This document shows positions 8,245 through 16,877 of a stretch of 64,000 bases of DNA, one piece after another (within the stretch, counting starts at the first letter, position 1; every line of letters starts with the position of its first letter). The translations under genes were made by a program, and so were the position numbers. The notes under the pieces are model-generated. The model made no database searches. It saw only the letters and a list, made by a program, of their open reading frames with translations, and was not told the origin of the DNA. The DNA is from Miniphocaeibacter halophilus (lineage in GTDB: Bacteria > Bacillota > Clostridia > Tissierellales > Peptoniphilaceae), in assembly GCF_016458825.1 (NCBI RefSeq), contig NZ_CP066744.1, forward strand, positions 377,001-441,000, given 5' to 3'.

Positions 8245-9102
8245 TTTAATACCCTTAAATTTTTCATCGATAAATCCAATGCCCTTGAAGAATGAGTAGG
8301 TGCACCTGTAGATATATAATCGATTTCTAAATTACTATAATCCTTTATATTTTCCAAGGTTATGTTTCCTGAACATTCTATTTCTGCTTGATGGTTAATT
8401 AATTTTACCGACCTTTCTATATTATCAATTGTCATATTATCTAACATTATTATATCAGCCTTAGACTCTAATGCTTCTTTTACCATTTTTAAGTCCTCTA
8501 CTTCCACCTCTATTTTATTAATAAATGATGAATACTGTCTTGCTTTTTCCACAGCATTTTTTATTGAGCCTGCTGCTGCAATATGGTTATCCTTTAATAA
8601 AATTCCATCGGATAAATTATTTCTATGGTTGTATCCACCACCAACTCTAGTTGCATATTTTTTCTAAAATTCTCATATTAGGTGTAGTTTTCCTAGTATC
8701 TACTATTTTTATACTGCTATTATTTAAAGATTCTACCATTTTTTTAGTGTATGTTGCAATACCGCTAAGTCTTTGTAAATAATTTAAGGCAACTCTTTCA
8801 CCGGATAATAAAGTTCTTACCTTACCTTCTAGTAAGGCAATTTTTTCTCCCTTAGTGATTTTATCTCCATCATTACAATAATATGTAATATTTGTAGTTA
8901 AATCTAAAAGTTTAAATATTCTTTCAAAAATATTAAGTCCTGCAATTATACCATCTTCTTTAGCATATAGACTTACCTGACCTATAACATCATCTGAAAT
9001 AATAGAATTTGTTGAAATATCTTCAATAGGTATGTCTTCCCTTAAAGCCTCTAGTAATATTTTATCAACTGTTAAGTAATTTAGTTTTGGTAAATTCATC
9101 AA
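8241..9102 (-). pseudogene. nadC: Nicotinate-nucleotide pyrophosphorylase (quinolinate phosphoribosyltransferase), frameshifted
   Basis: The N-terminal part (from the ATG at 9102 or 9099) reads to IVDTRKTTPNMRILEK and then stops at a TAG. Removing one A from a six-A run on the minus strand (T run 8658-8663) restores the conserved continuation LEKYATRVGGGYNHRNN and KDNHIAAAG, and joins the distal frame, giving about 286 residues, the normal length. NadC makes nicotinate mononucleotide from quinolinate and PRPP. It sits between nadB, which it overlaps by 38 bases, and niaR. As written, the last step of de novo NAD synthesis is broken unless slippage or a sequence error is involved. Confidence 0.93.
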
Positions 9103-10345
9103 TTTTTATTCCTTCCTTTATTATCTCTTTTTTCTTCCCTAGACTAAGGTTTCTTATTTTAAAATCGTTAATATTAGCTTCTTCCTTGCTAATATTTTTT
9201 ATAAAATCTGCAGTTCTTTTAGAAAAAACAACGGATTCCAACAAGGAATTACTGGCTAATCTATTTTTTCCATGAACTCCTGTACAGGAGGCTTCTCCAA
9301 TTGCAAATAAACCCGGCATAGATGTTTCTCCCTTTAGATTTACTTTAATTCCTCCCATAGTATAATGTTGTGCAGGAACTATTGGTATATCGTCAATATA
9401 TGGATTAAGCCCAATTTTTCTTAAATATTCGTATATTTTAGGAAATCTTTTTTTAATATCTATTTTCATTGAATTCATTCTAAGCCATTGAAATTCTCTT
9501 TTGTCCTTTTCCATTTCCTTAATAATCGCTTTTGAAACAATGTCCCTGGGTTTTAGTTCATCTATAAATCTGTCCTTATTTTTATTAAGTAATATTGCCC
9601 CTTCCCCTCGAACGGACTCAGAAATTAAAAATCTTCTTTCCCTTGTATTTTCATATAAGGCAGTTGGGTGTATTTGAATATAGGACAAGTCCTTAAGTTT
9701 TATACTATGCTCTATTGCCAGTGCTAGCCCATCTCCCTGAATATGTTTATAGTTAGTGGTGTTTTCATAAAGACCACCTATTCCACCTGTTGCTATAACA
9801 GTAGATTTTCCAGTAATAAATAAACCACCATTACTGGCTATTGCATATACTCCATAACAATTACAGTCATTAACTAGAATGTCCTCCATAGTACAGTTCT
9901 CTAAAACCCTTATATTTTCCCTTTTTTTGACTTGTCTTATTAAGGTGTCCATTATAGCTTTTCCGGTAAAATCTCCACAATATAAAATACGATTTTTACT
10001 ATGTCCCCCTTCTCTTGTATAGGAATAACATCCTTGTTTTCTTTCGAAACTCACTCCAAAACCCTCTAAACTTTCAATTGCTTTTGGAGATTCTTCTACT
10101 AGAGTTTCAACTGCCTTAAAATCATTTTTATAATGACCGGCCTTTAAAGTATCCGATATAAAGGATTCCTTGTCTTCTAATCCTTTCATAACAGCAATTC
10201 CCCCTTGTGCTAAATAGGAATTACTATCTTCAAGTTTTTCTTTTGTTAACAATATTACCTTCATAGAAGAAGGCAAGGTCAATGCACAAATTAAGCCTGC
10301 TAGACCGGAACCGACTATTACAGTATCAGCTTTTAAACTTTTCAA
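9065..10345 (-). CDS. nadB: L-aspartate oxidase
   Basis: A 426-residue flavoprotein that oxidises L-aspartate to iminoaspartate. The FAD-binding VIVGSGLAGL is at 9-18. SYLAQGGIAV, the REGGHSKNRILYCGDFTG region, IHPTAL, SVRGEGAILLN and the late MGGIKVNLKGETSMPGLFAIGE segment are all present. It is shorter than enterobacterial NadB because the C-terminal helical extension is mostly missing, as in many Firmicutes. It lies 3 bases after nadA and overlaps nadC. In an anaerobe, fumarate rather than oxygen would be the likely electron acceptor (inference). Confidence 0.95.
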   Translation of the reverse strand: MKSLKADTVIVGSGLAGLICALTLPSSMKVILLTKEKLEDSNSYLAQGGIAVMKGLEDKESFISDTLKAGHYKNDFKAVETLVEESPKAIESLEGFGVSFERKQGCYSYTREGGHSKNRILYCGDFTGKAIMDTLIRQVKKRENIRVLENCTMEDILVNDCNCYGVYAIASNGGLFITGKSTVIATGGIGGLYENTTNYKHIQGDGLALAIEHSIKLKDLSYIQIHPTALYENTRERRFLISESVRGEGAILLNKNKDRFIDELKPRDIVSKAIIKEMEKDKREFQWLRMNSMKIDIKKRFPKIYEYLRKIGLNPYIDDIPIVPAQHYTMGGIKVNLKGETSMPGLFAIGEASCTGVHGKNRLASNSLLESVVFSKRTADFIKNISKEEANINDFKIRNLSLGKKKEIIKEGIKIDEFTKTKLLNS

Positions 10346-10348
10346 AAC

Positions 10349-11248
10349 CTAGTCTCCTAATTTCAACATTCTATTTAAAGGTATTTTTGCTTTTTCTAGA
10401 ATTTCTTCATTTACAAAAACTTCATTTCCACCATTTTCCATAATGTTTAATAAATCTTCTAACTTTAACAATTTCATATCGTCACAAATCATATTATCTA
10501 AGAAATAAAATTTCTTATCAGGATAGTTTTTTAATAATTCATACTTAATTCCAACTTCCGTAATAATAATAAATTCCTTTAAATTAGAAGAAGCAGCTTC
10601 TTTAATAATTCCACTTGTACTTCCTACATAATCTGCTAGGTCTAGAACTTCCTTTTTACATTCAGGATGTGCCAATACTTTTGCATTTTTGTATTTCATC
10701 TTTAAATTATTAATTTCCTTAACAGAAACTCTATTATGTACTGGACAATAACCTTTATTGGCTATTATATTTTTTTCAGGAATAAGTTTTTCAACATATT
10801 TAGCTAAATTTCCATCAGGAATAAAAAATATATTTTTCTCTGGTAATTCTTTAACTATTTTCACTGCATTTGCCGATGTAACACAAATATCGCTATGGGA
10901 TTTTATTTCTGCTGTTGAATTAATATAACAGACAACTGCTAGGTCCTTATATTTATTTCTCATTTCTTCTATTGTGTTTATATTTACCATATGAGCCATT
11001 GGACAATCGGCCCTTGTATTTACTAAATATACTTTTTTATCCGGGTTTAAAATTTTAACACTTTCCCCCATAAAATAAACTCCAGCAACAATAATATTTT
11101 TTTCTTTTAATTTAGTTGCAACTTGAGCTAAATAAAAGGAATCACCTACATAATCCGCTATTTTTTGAATACTATCATCAACATAATAATGGGCTAAAAT
11201 TACAGTGTCCCTTTCTTTTTTTAAAATATCAAGCTTTTCTTTATTCAT
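10349..11248 (-). CDS. nadA: Quinolinate synthase A
   Basis: A 299-residue [4Fe-4S] enzyme condensing iminoaspartate with dihydroxyacetone phosphate to quinolinate. The three cluster cysteines are visible at Cys82 (RADCPMAHM), Cys168 (KGYCPVHNR) and Cys255 (MICDDMK), with the usual spacing. HYYVDDSIQKIADYVGDS and the HPEC segment are also present. It is the first gene of nadA-nadB-nadC-niaR, with a clear promoter and GACA repeats upstream. Oxygen sensitivity of the cluster fits an anaerobic host. Confidence 0.96.
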   Translation of the reverse strand: MNKEKLDILKKERDTVILAHYYVDDSIQKIADYVGDSFYLAQVATKLKEKNIIVAGVYFMGESVKILNPDKKVYLVNTRADCPMAHMVNINTIEEMRNKYKDLAVVCYINSTAEIKSHSDICVTSANAVKIVKELPEKNIFFIPDGNLAKYVEKLIPEKNIIANKGYCPVHNRVSVKEINNLKMKYKNAKVLAHPECKKEVLDLADYVGSTSGIIKEAASSNLKEFIIITEVGIKYELLKNYPDKKFYFLDNMICDDMKLLKLEDLLNIMENGGNEVFVNEEILEKAKIPLNRMLKLGD

Positions 11249-11276
11249 TTTCCAGTCCTTTCTCTATAATGGTATG

Positions 11277-11319
11277 AGTATAACACGATAGGGTTTCATT
11301 GACAAGACAATAGACAATA
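11277..11319 (-). promoter_or_regulatory. Promoter of nadABC-niaR with candidate NiaR operator
   Basis: On the minus strand, -35 TTGTCA (11300-11305) and -10 TATACT (11277-11282) are exactly 17 bases apart. Three GACA units (plus-strand 11300-11319) overlap the -35 box and the DNA just upstream. The position and repeated TGTC/GACA character suit binding by the NiaR encoded in this operon. Operator identity is inferred. Confidence 0.7.
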
Positions 11320-11332
11320 CATATGTAGGCAT

Positions 11333-11363
11333 AAAAAAAGCTTTGACATATTATCAAAGCTTT
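11333..11363 (-). terminator. Terminator after mscL
   Basis: A 10-bp stem (11337-11346 with 11354-11363), 7-base loop, then T residues in the minus direction, directly after the mscL stop. Confidence 0.9.
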
Positions 11364-11367
11364 AATC

Positions 11368-11790
11368 TTATTTATTTTCTACAGGATTGTTATAACCTTC
11401 AAATTCTGCAGTACAATTAGGACATCTTGTAGCTTGAATTGGTATTTCAGTAAAGCAATAAGGACATTCTTTAGTAGTTGGTTCAGCTTTTTCTTCCTTT
11501 TTACCTAATGCTAAAACTTTATTCATAGACTTTACTACAATAAACATACAGAAGGCAATAATTATAAAACTAATTATTTGTTGGAGAACTGCACCGTATG
11601 TAACATCTACTCCACCAACCTTTATTGCCAAATCTTCAAATTTTACAGCTCCTGTTACTGCTGCAACAAAACGCATTAGAATTTGAACTATTTCATCTAC
11701 AATTTTCCCAAAGGCACCACCCATTACAACCCCAATTGCCATATCAATTACATTTCCACGCATGGCAAATTCTTTAAATTCTTTTATCAT
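11368..11790 (-). CDS. mscL: Large-conductance mechanosensitive channel with C-terminal zinc ribbon
   Basis: 140 residues. The first ~95 are a standard MscL subunit: the amphipathic start KEFKEFAMRGNVIDMAIGVVMGGAFG, TM1, a periplasmic-type loop, and TM2 (about 71-90). The tail carries two CxxC pairs (Cys109/112 and Cys123/126), a predicted cytoplasmic zinc ribbon not found in the classic protein but present in some clostridial ones. It releases solutes on hypo-osmotic shock. AGGAGG precedes the ATG. It lies 31 bases after hydF with no visible terminator between, so it may be partly cotranscribed. Confidence 0.95.
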   Translation of the reverse strand: MIKEFKEFAMRGNVIDMAIGVVMGGAFGKIVDEIVQILMRFVAAVTGAVKFEDLAIKVGGVDVTYGAVLQQIISFIIIAFCMFIVVKSMNKVLALGKKEEKAEPTTKECPYCFTEIPIQATRCPNCTAEFEGYNNPVENK

Positions 11791-11821
11791 ACAAATTCCT
11801 CCTAAAAATTAATTATAATTA

Positions 11822-13000
11822 CTATGTTAAAACTACTTTATTTAGTATACCCTTTATTTTAGCAATTGTAACTCCATAATTAGTAAAAGGAATATTTTGT
11901 TTTTTAGCCTGACTAACTCTACTTTCTACATGTTTTTCATTAAACATACAGGCACCACAATGTATAACTAGATCATATTTTTTAAGGTCTTTTGGGAAAT
12001 CATCTCCCCTTACAAAATCAAATTCTATATTTTCCCCATATTTTTTTCTAATCATATTGGGAATTCTAACAGTACCAATATCCTCTGTAATTGGAGGATG
12101 GGTACATGCTTCGGCTATTAATATTCTACTCTTATTATTAAGCTTTTCTATTGTATTTGCAGACTTAACAAAATAATCTATATCGCCTTTAAGTGCTGCA
12201 AAAAGCACAGAAAAAGAAGTTAAGAGGGAATTTTTCGGTTTTAGTTTATAAACTTCTTCAAAAACCTTTGAGTCGGTAATAATTAAATCGGGATCCTTAT
12301 TTAAATATTTTAACGCCTCTTCCACTTGTTCTAAATCTACCGCTATTGTTATAGCATTTTTATCTATTAATTCCCTAATAGTTTGAACTTGTGGTAGTAT
12401 TAGTCTTCCTTTAGGTGCCTCTTTGTCCTGGGGCATTACAAGCATAACTAAGGAGTTTTTATTTACTAAGGAGCCTGTAATAGTTTTTTCCTTTTTTACT
12501 GCTAGTTTTTTTCCTAACTCTTCTATAATTATATTTTTGTCCTTATTTATAGAAAAGACTAGGATATTTTTTTCTAATATATTTTCCATTTCCTTAATTT
12601 TATCTTCTGAATATGAAAAAATATCATCCTTATTTAAAATAGGTATAAAATCTATTTTATATTCTTTTAATAAGTTAACCCACTTTTTATCAAAGTCAGT
12701 TAACTCATTTTCTATAATTAAAAGAGCCACATCTAATTTGTTTAAAACCCTTTTAGTTTTTTCTACTCTTAACTGGCCAATTTCTCCAATGTCGTCATAA
12801 CCTGCAGTATCAACAAAAACTACAGGACCAACGCCATGTAATTCCATATTCTTTTGAACATTGTCCGTTGTAGTGCCGGCAAAATCACTTACTATTGATG
12901 TTTCTTGGCCTGTTAGTAGGTTAATAATTGTAGACTTACCAACATTTCTTCTTCCTATTAAACCAATATACTTTCTATTGGATCGTGCTGTAGTTTCCAT
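11822..13000 (-). CDS. hydF: [FeFe]-hydrogenase H-cluster maturation GTPase
   Basis: 392 residues from the ATG at 13000, chosen because it follows the hydG stop and has AGG at proper spacing; a GTG 24 bases earlier overlaps hydG. The N-terminal GTPase has GRRNVGKS (16-23), TTTD, DTAGYDD and NKDD. The C-terminal domain has the EACTHPP and HCGACMF motifs that bind the [4Fe-4S] scaffold cluster. HydF assembles and delivers the diiron subcluster. HydG is directly upstream. HydE and the hydrogenase itself are not in the window. Confidence 0.94.
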   Translation of the reverse strand: METTARSNRKYIGLIGRRNVGKSTIINLLTGQETSIVSDFAGTTTDNVQKNMELHGVGPVVFVDTAGYDDIGEIGQLRVEKTKRVLNKLDVALLIIENELTDFDKKWVNLLKEYKIDFIPILNKDDIFSYSEDKIKEMENILEKNILVFSINKDKNIIIEELGKKLAVKKEKTITGSLVNKNSLVMLVMPQDKEAPKGRLILPQVQTIRELIDKNAITIAVDLEQVEEALKYLNKDPDLIITDSKVFEEVYKLKPKNSLLTSFSVLFAALKGDIDYFVKSANTIEKLNNKSRILIAEACTHPPITEDIGTVRIPNMIRKKYGENIEFDFVRGDDFPKDLKKYDLVIHCGACMFNEKHVESRVSQAKKQNIPFTNYGVTIAKIKGILNKVVLT

Positions 13001-13001
13001 A

Positions 13002-14426
13002 TTAGAACCTAAAATCTCTTTCACCTTGTTCTATACTTCTTAAATATTTCCTAGCTATTTCTCTAGTTTTTTCATTTTTAATATTTGGAATTTCATTTTC
13101 AATTACCTTAAGTCCTGCTTTTTTTGTATCTTCTGAGGCATAGTCTTCTAAATATTCCTTTAGGGTAATAACAGCATTTGGTTGGCAAATATTGGCTATT
13201 TCTCCGGATTTTACAAGTTTCATAAACCTGTCTCCAGTTCTTCCGGCCCTATAGCAAGCGGTACAAAAAGAAGGAATATGTCCCATTTCAAGTAGCCAAT
13301 TAACAACTTCATCTAAAGTTCTTGTATCACTTGTTTCAAATTGTGCAGAATTTTCCTCTATTTTTTCCTCTTCGGCATAACCACCTACTGAAGTTCTTGA
13401 ACCTCCACTTATTTGGGATACTCCTAAATCTAAAACCTTTGAACGAGTTTCCTCATTTTCCCTTGTGGAAATAATTATTCCCGTATAAGGAACGGCAATT
13501 CTAATTAAGGCTACGATTTTCATAAATATTTCATCACTAATGGAATTTATAAATTCATCTGGATTTACATCATCAGCAGGTCTTATTCTAGGTACGGAAA
13601 TAGTATGAGGACCAACGCCAAACTTAGCCTCTAAATGTTCTCCATGCATTAAAAGTCCAATAAAATCATATTCGTAGTTATTTAAACCAAATAAAACTCC
13701 ACAACCAACATCATCTATTCCGGCTTCCATTGCCCTGTCCATTGCTTCTGTATGGTAGGCATAGTTATGTTTTGGACCTGTTGGATGAAGCTGTTCGTAA
13801 TTGTCCTTATGATAGGTTTCTTGAAATAGTATATAGGTTCCAATACCTGCATCCTTTAATTTTTTATAATTTTCTACAGTTGTTGCTGCAATATTTACAT
13901 TAACTCTTCTAGTATCTCCCTTTTTATGGTGAACGCTGTAGATTGTTTTAATTGACTCTATAACATATTCTATAGGACAGTTTACTGGGTCTTCACCAGT
14001 TTCCAGTGCCAGTCTTTTATGGCCCATATCCTGTAGAGCTATAACCTCTTCTTTTATTTCCTCTTGAGTTAGTTTCTTTCTTCTTATGGTTTTATTTTTA
14101 TAGTGATATGGACAATAGGTACATCCATTAACACAGTAATTTGAAAGGTATAAAGGAGCAAAAAGAACTATTCTATTGCCATAAAATCTTTGCTTAATCT
14201 CCTTAGCCAACTTAAAAATCTCTTCATTTAAATCCTCTAATTCACAGGATAATAAAACGAAAGCTTCCTTGTGGCTAAGACCTTTAGCCTCCTTTGCTTT
14301 TTCCAATATTTCTTCAATTAACTGTCTATTTTTACTATTTTTTCTACCATATTCAATAGTTTTTAAAATTTCTTCATTGTTAATAAATTCTTCTGCCTTA
14401 GAAGAACTTGGTATGTAATTACTCAT
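13002..14426 (-). CDS. hydG: [FeFe]-hydrogenase maturation radical SAM tyrosine lyase
   Basis: 474 residues. The radical SAM cluster motif CVNGCTYC is at 98-105. The C-terminal CTACYRAGRTGDRF followed about 20 residues later by ICQPNA supplies the second, HydG-specific cluster. HydG cleaves tyrosine to give the CO and cyanide ligands of the H-cluster; ThiH is the nearest relative but lacks this C-terminal motif. The gene is between the small TM1266-type regulator and hydF, in one operon. Length is normal. Confidence 0.96.
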   Translation of the reverse strand: MSNYIPSSSKAEEFINNEEILKTIEYGRKNSKNRQLIEEILEKAKEAKGLSHKEAFVLLSCELEDLNEEIFKLAKEIKQRFYGNRIVLFAPLYLSNYCVNGCTYCPYHYKNKTIRRKKLTQEEIKEEVIALQDMGHKRLALETGEDPVNCPIEYVIESIKTIYSVHHKKGDTRRVNVNIAATTVENYKKLKDAGIGTYILFQETYHKDNYEQLHPTGPKHNYAYHTEAMDRAMEAGIDDVGCGVLFGLNNYEYDFIGLLMHGEHLEAKFGVGPHTISVPRIRPADDVNPDEFINSISDEIFMKIVALIRIAVPYTGIIISTRENEETRSKVLDLGVSQISGGSRTSVGGYAEEEKIEENSAQFETSDTRTLDEVVNWLLEMGHIPSFCTACYRAGRTGDRFMKLVKSGEIANICQPNAVITLKEYLEDYASEDTKKAGLKVIENEIPNIKNEKTREIARKYLRSIEQGERDFRF

Positions 14427-14447
14427 ATTTTCCCCTTGTTTTCTTAT

Positions 14448-14693
14448 TTAAATTTTTGAATATACAGCCTTACAGCTAACATCTTTAATCATTCCTAATT
14501 TCCCGGTTAAGGCACTTATTTCACTTTGTGGTGCATCTACAATAACCGATATTACATTTATACTTTCTCTAATATTTGGAATCCCCATTCTTCCAATAAT
14601 ATATTTTGAATATTTGTGTAAAATTTCATTTACCTCTGTGCTGGCTTCTTTGTTTTCAATAATTATTCCAATTATTGCAACTCTATTATCCAT
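14448..14693 (-). CDS. TM1266 family iron-only hydrogenase system regulator
   Basis: 81 residues with an ACT-like ferredoxin fold pattern (RVAIIGIIIENKEASTEVNEILHKY, RMGIPN, INVISVIVDAP, LTGKLGMIKDV). This matches the short TM1266 family, which is encoded next to hydEFG in many anaerobes and named a putative regulator from that linkage. No DNA-binding segment is seen. It is the first gene of the hydG-hydF operon and is preceded by a structured RNA leader. AGGAGG is 8 bases before the ATG. Confidence 0.88.
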   Translation of the reverse strand: MDNRVAIIGIIIENKEASTEVNEILHKYSKYIIGRMGIPNIRESINVISVIVDAPQSEISALTGKLGMIKDVSCKAVYSKI

Positions 14694-14723
14694 ATCAACC
14701 TCCTAATATATTTAAAACAAAAA

Positions 14724-14811
14724 TGGACACAGAATACCTGTGTCCAAAAATTTAATATTCACAGGTTTAGCTTCAGAACTTATCTTTAACCTTACCTCTG
14801 TTGATATTATA
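14724..14811 (-). ncRNA. Candidate cis-regulatory RNA leader (attenuator) of the hydrogenase maturation operon
   Basis: On the minus strand a -10 TATAAT (14806-14811) would start RNA near 14799. A terminator hairpin (14746-14738 with 14732-14724) followed by TTTTTGTTTT lies before the first gene's SD. ACCTGTG (14766-14760) can pair either upstream (CAGAGGT at 14800-14794, one mismatch, or AGGTT at 14792-14788) or downstream with CACAGGT (14742-14736), which is part of the terminator. These are mutually exclusive folds, as in riboswitches and attenuators. I do not recognise a known class. Confidence 0.6.
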
Positions 14812-14870
14812 ACTCTAATATATAATTATTTCTACTATAATAAGACTTAATTCATTAAAATAATATCCTT

Positions 14871-14902
14871 TAAATTAAAAAAGGAGACATTTCTGTCCCC
14901 TT
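14871..14902 (-). terminator. Terminator of the catalase gene
   Basis: A 9-bp stem with one G-U pair (14881-14889 with 14894-14902), TTTC-type loop, then a T run in the minus direction, directly after the catalase stop. Confidence 0.85.
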
Positions 14903-14907
14903 ATAAT

Positions 14908-16458
14908 TTAATATGAAGTATCTGTTCTTTTTCTCTTCTTATATTCTTCTACATCGAATTTAGAAAAATCTACATCTATTCCCAATTCTTCTGCTAACAT
15001 ACGACCATATTTTTCATCGGCATAAAAACAATGTTCAATATGACGTAATTTAATTTTTTCCTCTGCATCTCCCATGGCTCTTCTTGTATTTTCAACAAGA
15101 ACCTTTTGTTGTTCCGGAGACATTAATCTAAACAACTTACCCGGTTGAGTGAAATAATCGTCATCGTCATCTCTAAAATTCCATCTACCAATGTCACCAT
15201 TTGCTTTTTGCATAGGCTCTTCATGTTCAGTATATTCTACATAGTTACCATAACTATTTGGAGCATAATGAACTTCTGAACCACCATTTCCATCAACTCT
15301 CATTTGTCCATCTTTATGATAAGGATGGTTGTTAGTTGCATTTTTAGGTGAGTTTACAGGTATTTGATGATGATTAACACCTAAACGATATCTGTGAGCA
15401 TCTCCATAAACGAATAATCTTCCTTGAAGCATTTTGTCAGGTGAAAATGAAATACCAGGAACTACATTTGCAGGCGTAAATGCAGCTTGTTCTACATCAG
15501 CAAAATAGTTTTCAGGATTTCTATTTAATTCATACTCTCCAACCTCTATTAGCGGATATTCTCCATGATACCATACCTTTGTTAAATCAAATGGATTATA
15601 TGGCATATTATCTGCTTGCTCTTGAGTCATAACCTGTATATACATTTTCCATTTAGGGAAATTACCCTTTTCTATTGCTTCATATAAATCTCTACCATGG
15701 CTTTCCCTATCCATACCAATTAATTTTTCTGCTTCTTCATCTGATATGTTTTCAATTCCTTGTTGGGTCTTCATATGGAATTTTACATATACTCTTTCAT
15801 TATTTTCATTTATCATTGAATATGCATGGGAACTAAAACCGTGCATATGTCTGTAGGATTTTGGTATTCCCCTGTCACTCATTGTAATAGTTACTTGGTG
15901 TAAAGCTTCTGGTAATGAAGTCCAAAAATCCCAGTTATTATTAGCTGATCTTAAATTTGTTCTAGGATCTCTCTTTACAGCCCTATTTAATCCGATAAAA
16001 TGATGTGGATCTCTCATAAAGAATACAGGAGTATTGTTACCTACTAAATCCCAGTTACCATCTTCTGTGTAAAATTTTATTGCATAGCCTCTAATATCCC
16101 TTTCTGCATCAGCAGCTCCTCTTTCCCCTGCTACTGTAGAAAATCTAATAAATATTTCCGTTTCTTTTCCTACTTCTGAAAATATTTTTGCTTTAGTGTA
16201 CTTTGTAATATCGTTTGTAACTCTAAATGTTCCAAAAGCACCTGAACCTTTAGCATGCATTCTTCTTTCCGGTATAACTTCTCTGTCAAAATGAGCCATT
16301 TTTTCCATGTACCAAACATCTTCCATAGCCATTGGTCCTCTTGGTCCAACAGTCATAGCTGTTTGATTGTTTGCTACTGGTATCCCAGCTCCATTAGTAA
16401 CCTTTGGGTCTTTTCCTATTACATCGTTTTTACTGGTGATTTTTTTATTCTTATCCAT
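14908..16458 (-). CDS. Monofunctional heme catalase
   Basis: 516 residues, small-subunit type. The catalytic region [20 protein letters not shown] has His68. The distal asparagine is in [11 protein letters not shown] (about 141), and the proximal heme tyrosine is in the [14 protein letters not shown] motif. It disproportionates hydrogen peroxide in the cytoplasm. AGGAGG precedes the ATG, and a Fur/PerR-like palindrome lies about 40 bases upstream. It is monocistronic with its own terminator. Catalase is not universal among strict anaerobes, so acquisition or a microaerobic niche is possible; base composition looks like the neighbours. Confidence 0.97.
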   Translation of the reverse strand: MDKNKKITSKNDVIGKDPKVTNGAGIPVANNQTAMTVGPRGPMAMEDVWYMEKMAHFDREVIPERRMHAKGSGAFGTFRVTNDITKYTKAKIFSEVGKETEIFIRFSTVAGERGAADAERDIRGYAIKFYTEDGNWDLVGNNTPVFFMRDPHHFIGLNRAVKRDPRTNLRSANNNWDFWTSLPEALHQVTITMSDRGIPKSYRHMHGFSSHAYSMINENNERVYVKFHMKTQQGIENISDEEAEKLIGMDRESHGRDLYEAIEKGNFPKWKMYIQVMTQEQADNMPYNPFDLTKVWYHGEYPLIEVGEYELNRNPENYFADVEQAAFTPANVVPGISFSPDKMLQGRLFVYGDAHRYRLGVNHHQIPVNSPKNATNNHPYHKDGQMRVDGNGGSEVHYAPNSYGNYVEYTEHEEPMQKANGDIGRWNFRDDDDDYFTQPGKLFRLMSPEQQKVLVENTRRAMGDAEEKIKLRHIEHCFYADEKYGRMLAEELGIDVDFSKFDVEEYKKRKRTDTSY

Positions 16459-16498
16459 TTCTCCTCCTATTTTATTTGTTCATAAGTTAATTACAAAT

Positions 16499-16513
16499 AT
16501 GTAATTATTACAA
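16499..16513 (-). promoter_or_regulatory. PerR/Fur-like operator upstream of catalase
   Basis: ATGTAATTATTACAA is a 7-1-7 near-palindrome resembling the PerR consensus TTATAATNATTATAA in 11 of 14 fixed positions. It lies 41 bases before the catalase ATG. An overlapping repeat ATTACA-AATA-TGTAAT extends it. Peroxide control is inferred. Confidence 0.55.
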
Positions 16514-16562
16514 TTCCATTTAATATATACCCATTTGTTTTAAAAAAACATACATTTTATAA

Positions 16563-16877
16563 TTAAATTCCAAGTAATAATATTAAAATGTACATTGTTC
16601 CAACTCCGGAAATTATTGTTTGAGCTAAACTCTCTCTAAAATAGGAAACAAAAAAACAAACTATTATAGATATTATTGTAGGAACCATAATCTGTTTGTC
16701 CATAGTTAATACTCCTCTTGTAATTAATATAGCAAGACTTGTATAGGGAATAATATCTAAAAAATCCTTAAATTCTTTTTTTATTTTTTTATCCTTTAAA
16801 AATGTCATTGTAATTATTTTAGGACAACTAGTTAAAATAGCACAGAGAACTATTAGTAAAAAATATTCACTTTTCAT
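16563..16877 (-). CDS. azlD: AzlD family branched-chain amino acid exporter small subunit
   Basis: 104 residues with about three to four hydrophobic helices (LLIVLCAILTSCPKIITMTFL, DIIPYTSLAILITRGVL, and two C-terminal segments). This matches the short AzlD partner of AzlC. The pair exports branched-chain amino acids or analogues such as 4-azaleucine. Its ATG overlaps the azlC stop by one base, so translation is coupled. The tail end has no obvious terminator before the catalase promoter region. Confidence 0.88.
   Translation of the reverse strand: MKSEYFLLIVLCAILTSCPKIITMTFLKDKKIKKEFKDFLDIIPYTSLAILITRGVLTMDKQIMVPTIISIIVCFFVSYFRESLAQTIISGVGTMYILILLLGI

Noticed and set aside
14747-14811. Known SAM, preQ1, fluoride, ZTP or c-di-GMP riboswitch in the hyd leader
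   Set aside because: I compared the segment with the core motifs I remember for these classes and found no convincing match, so I left it unclassified.
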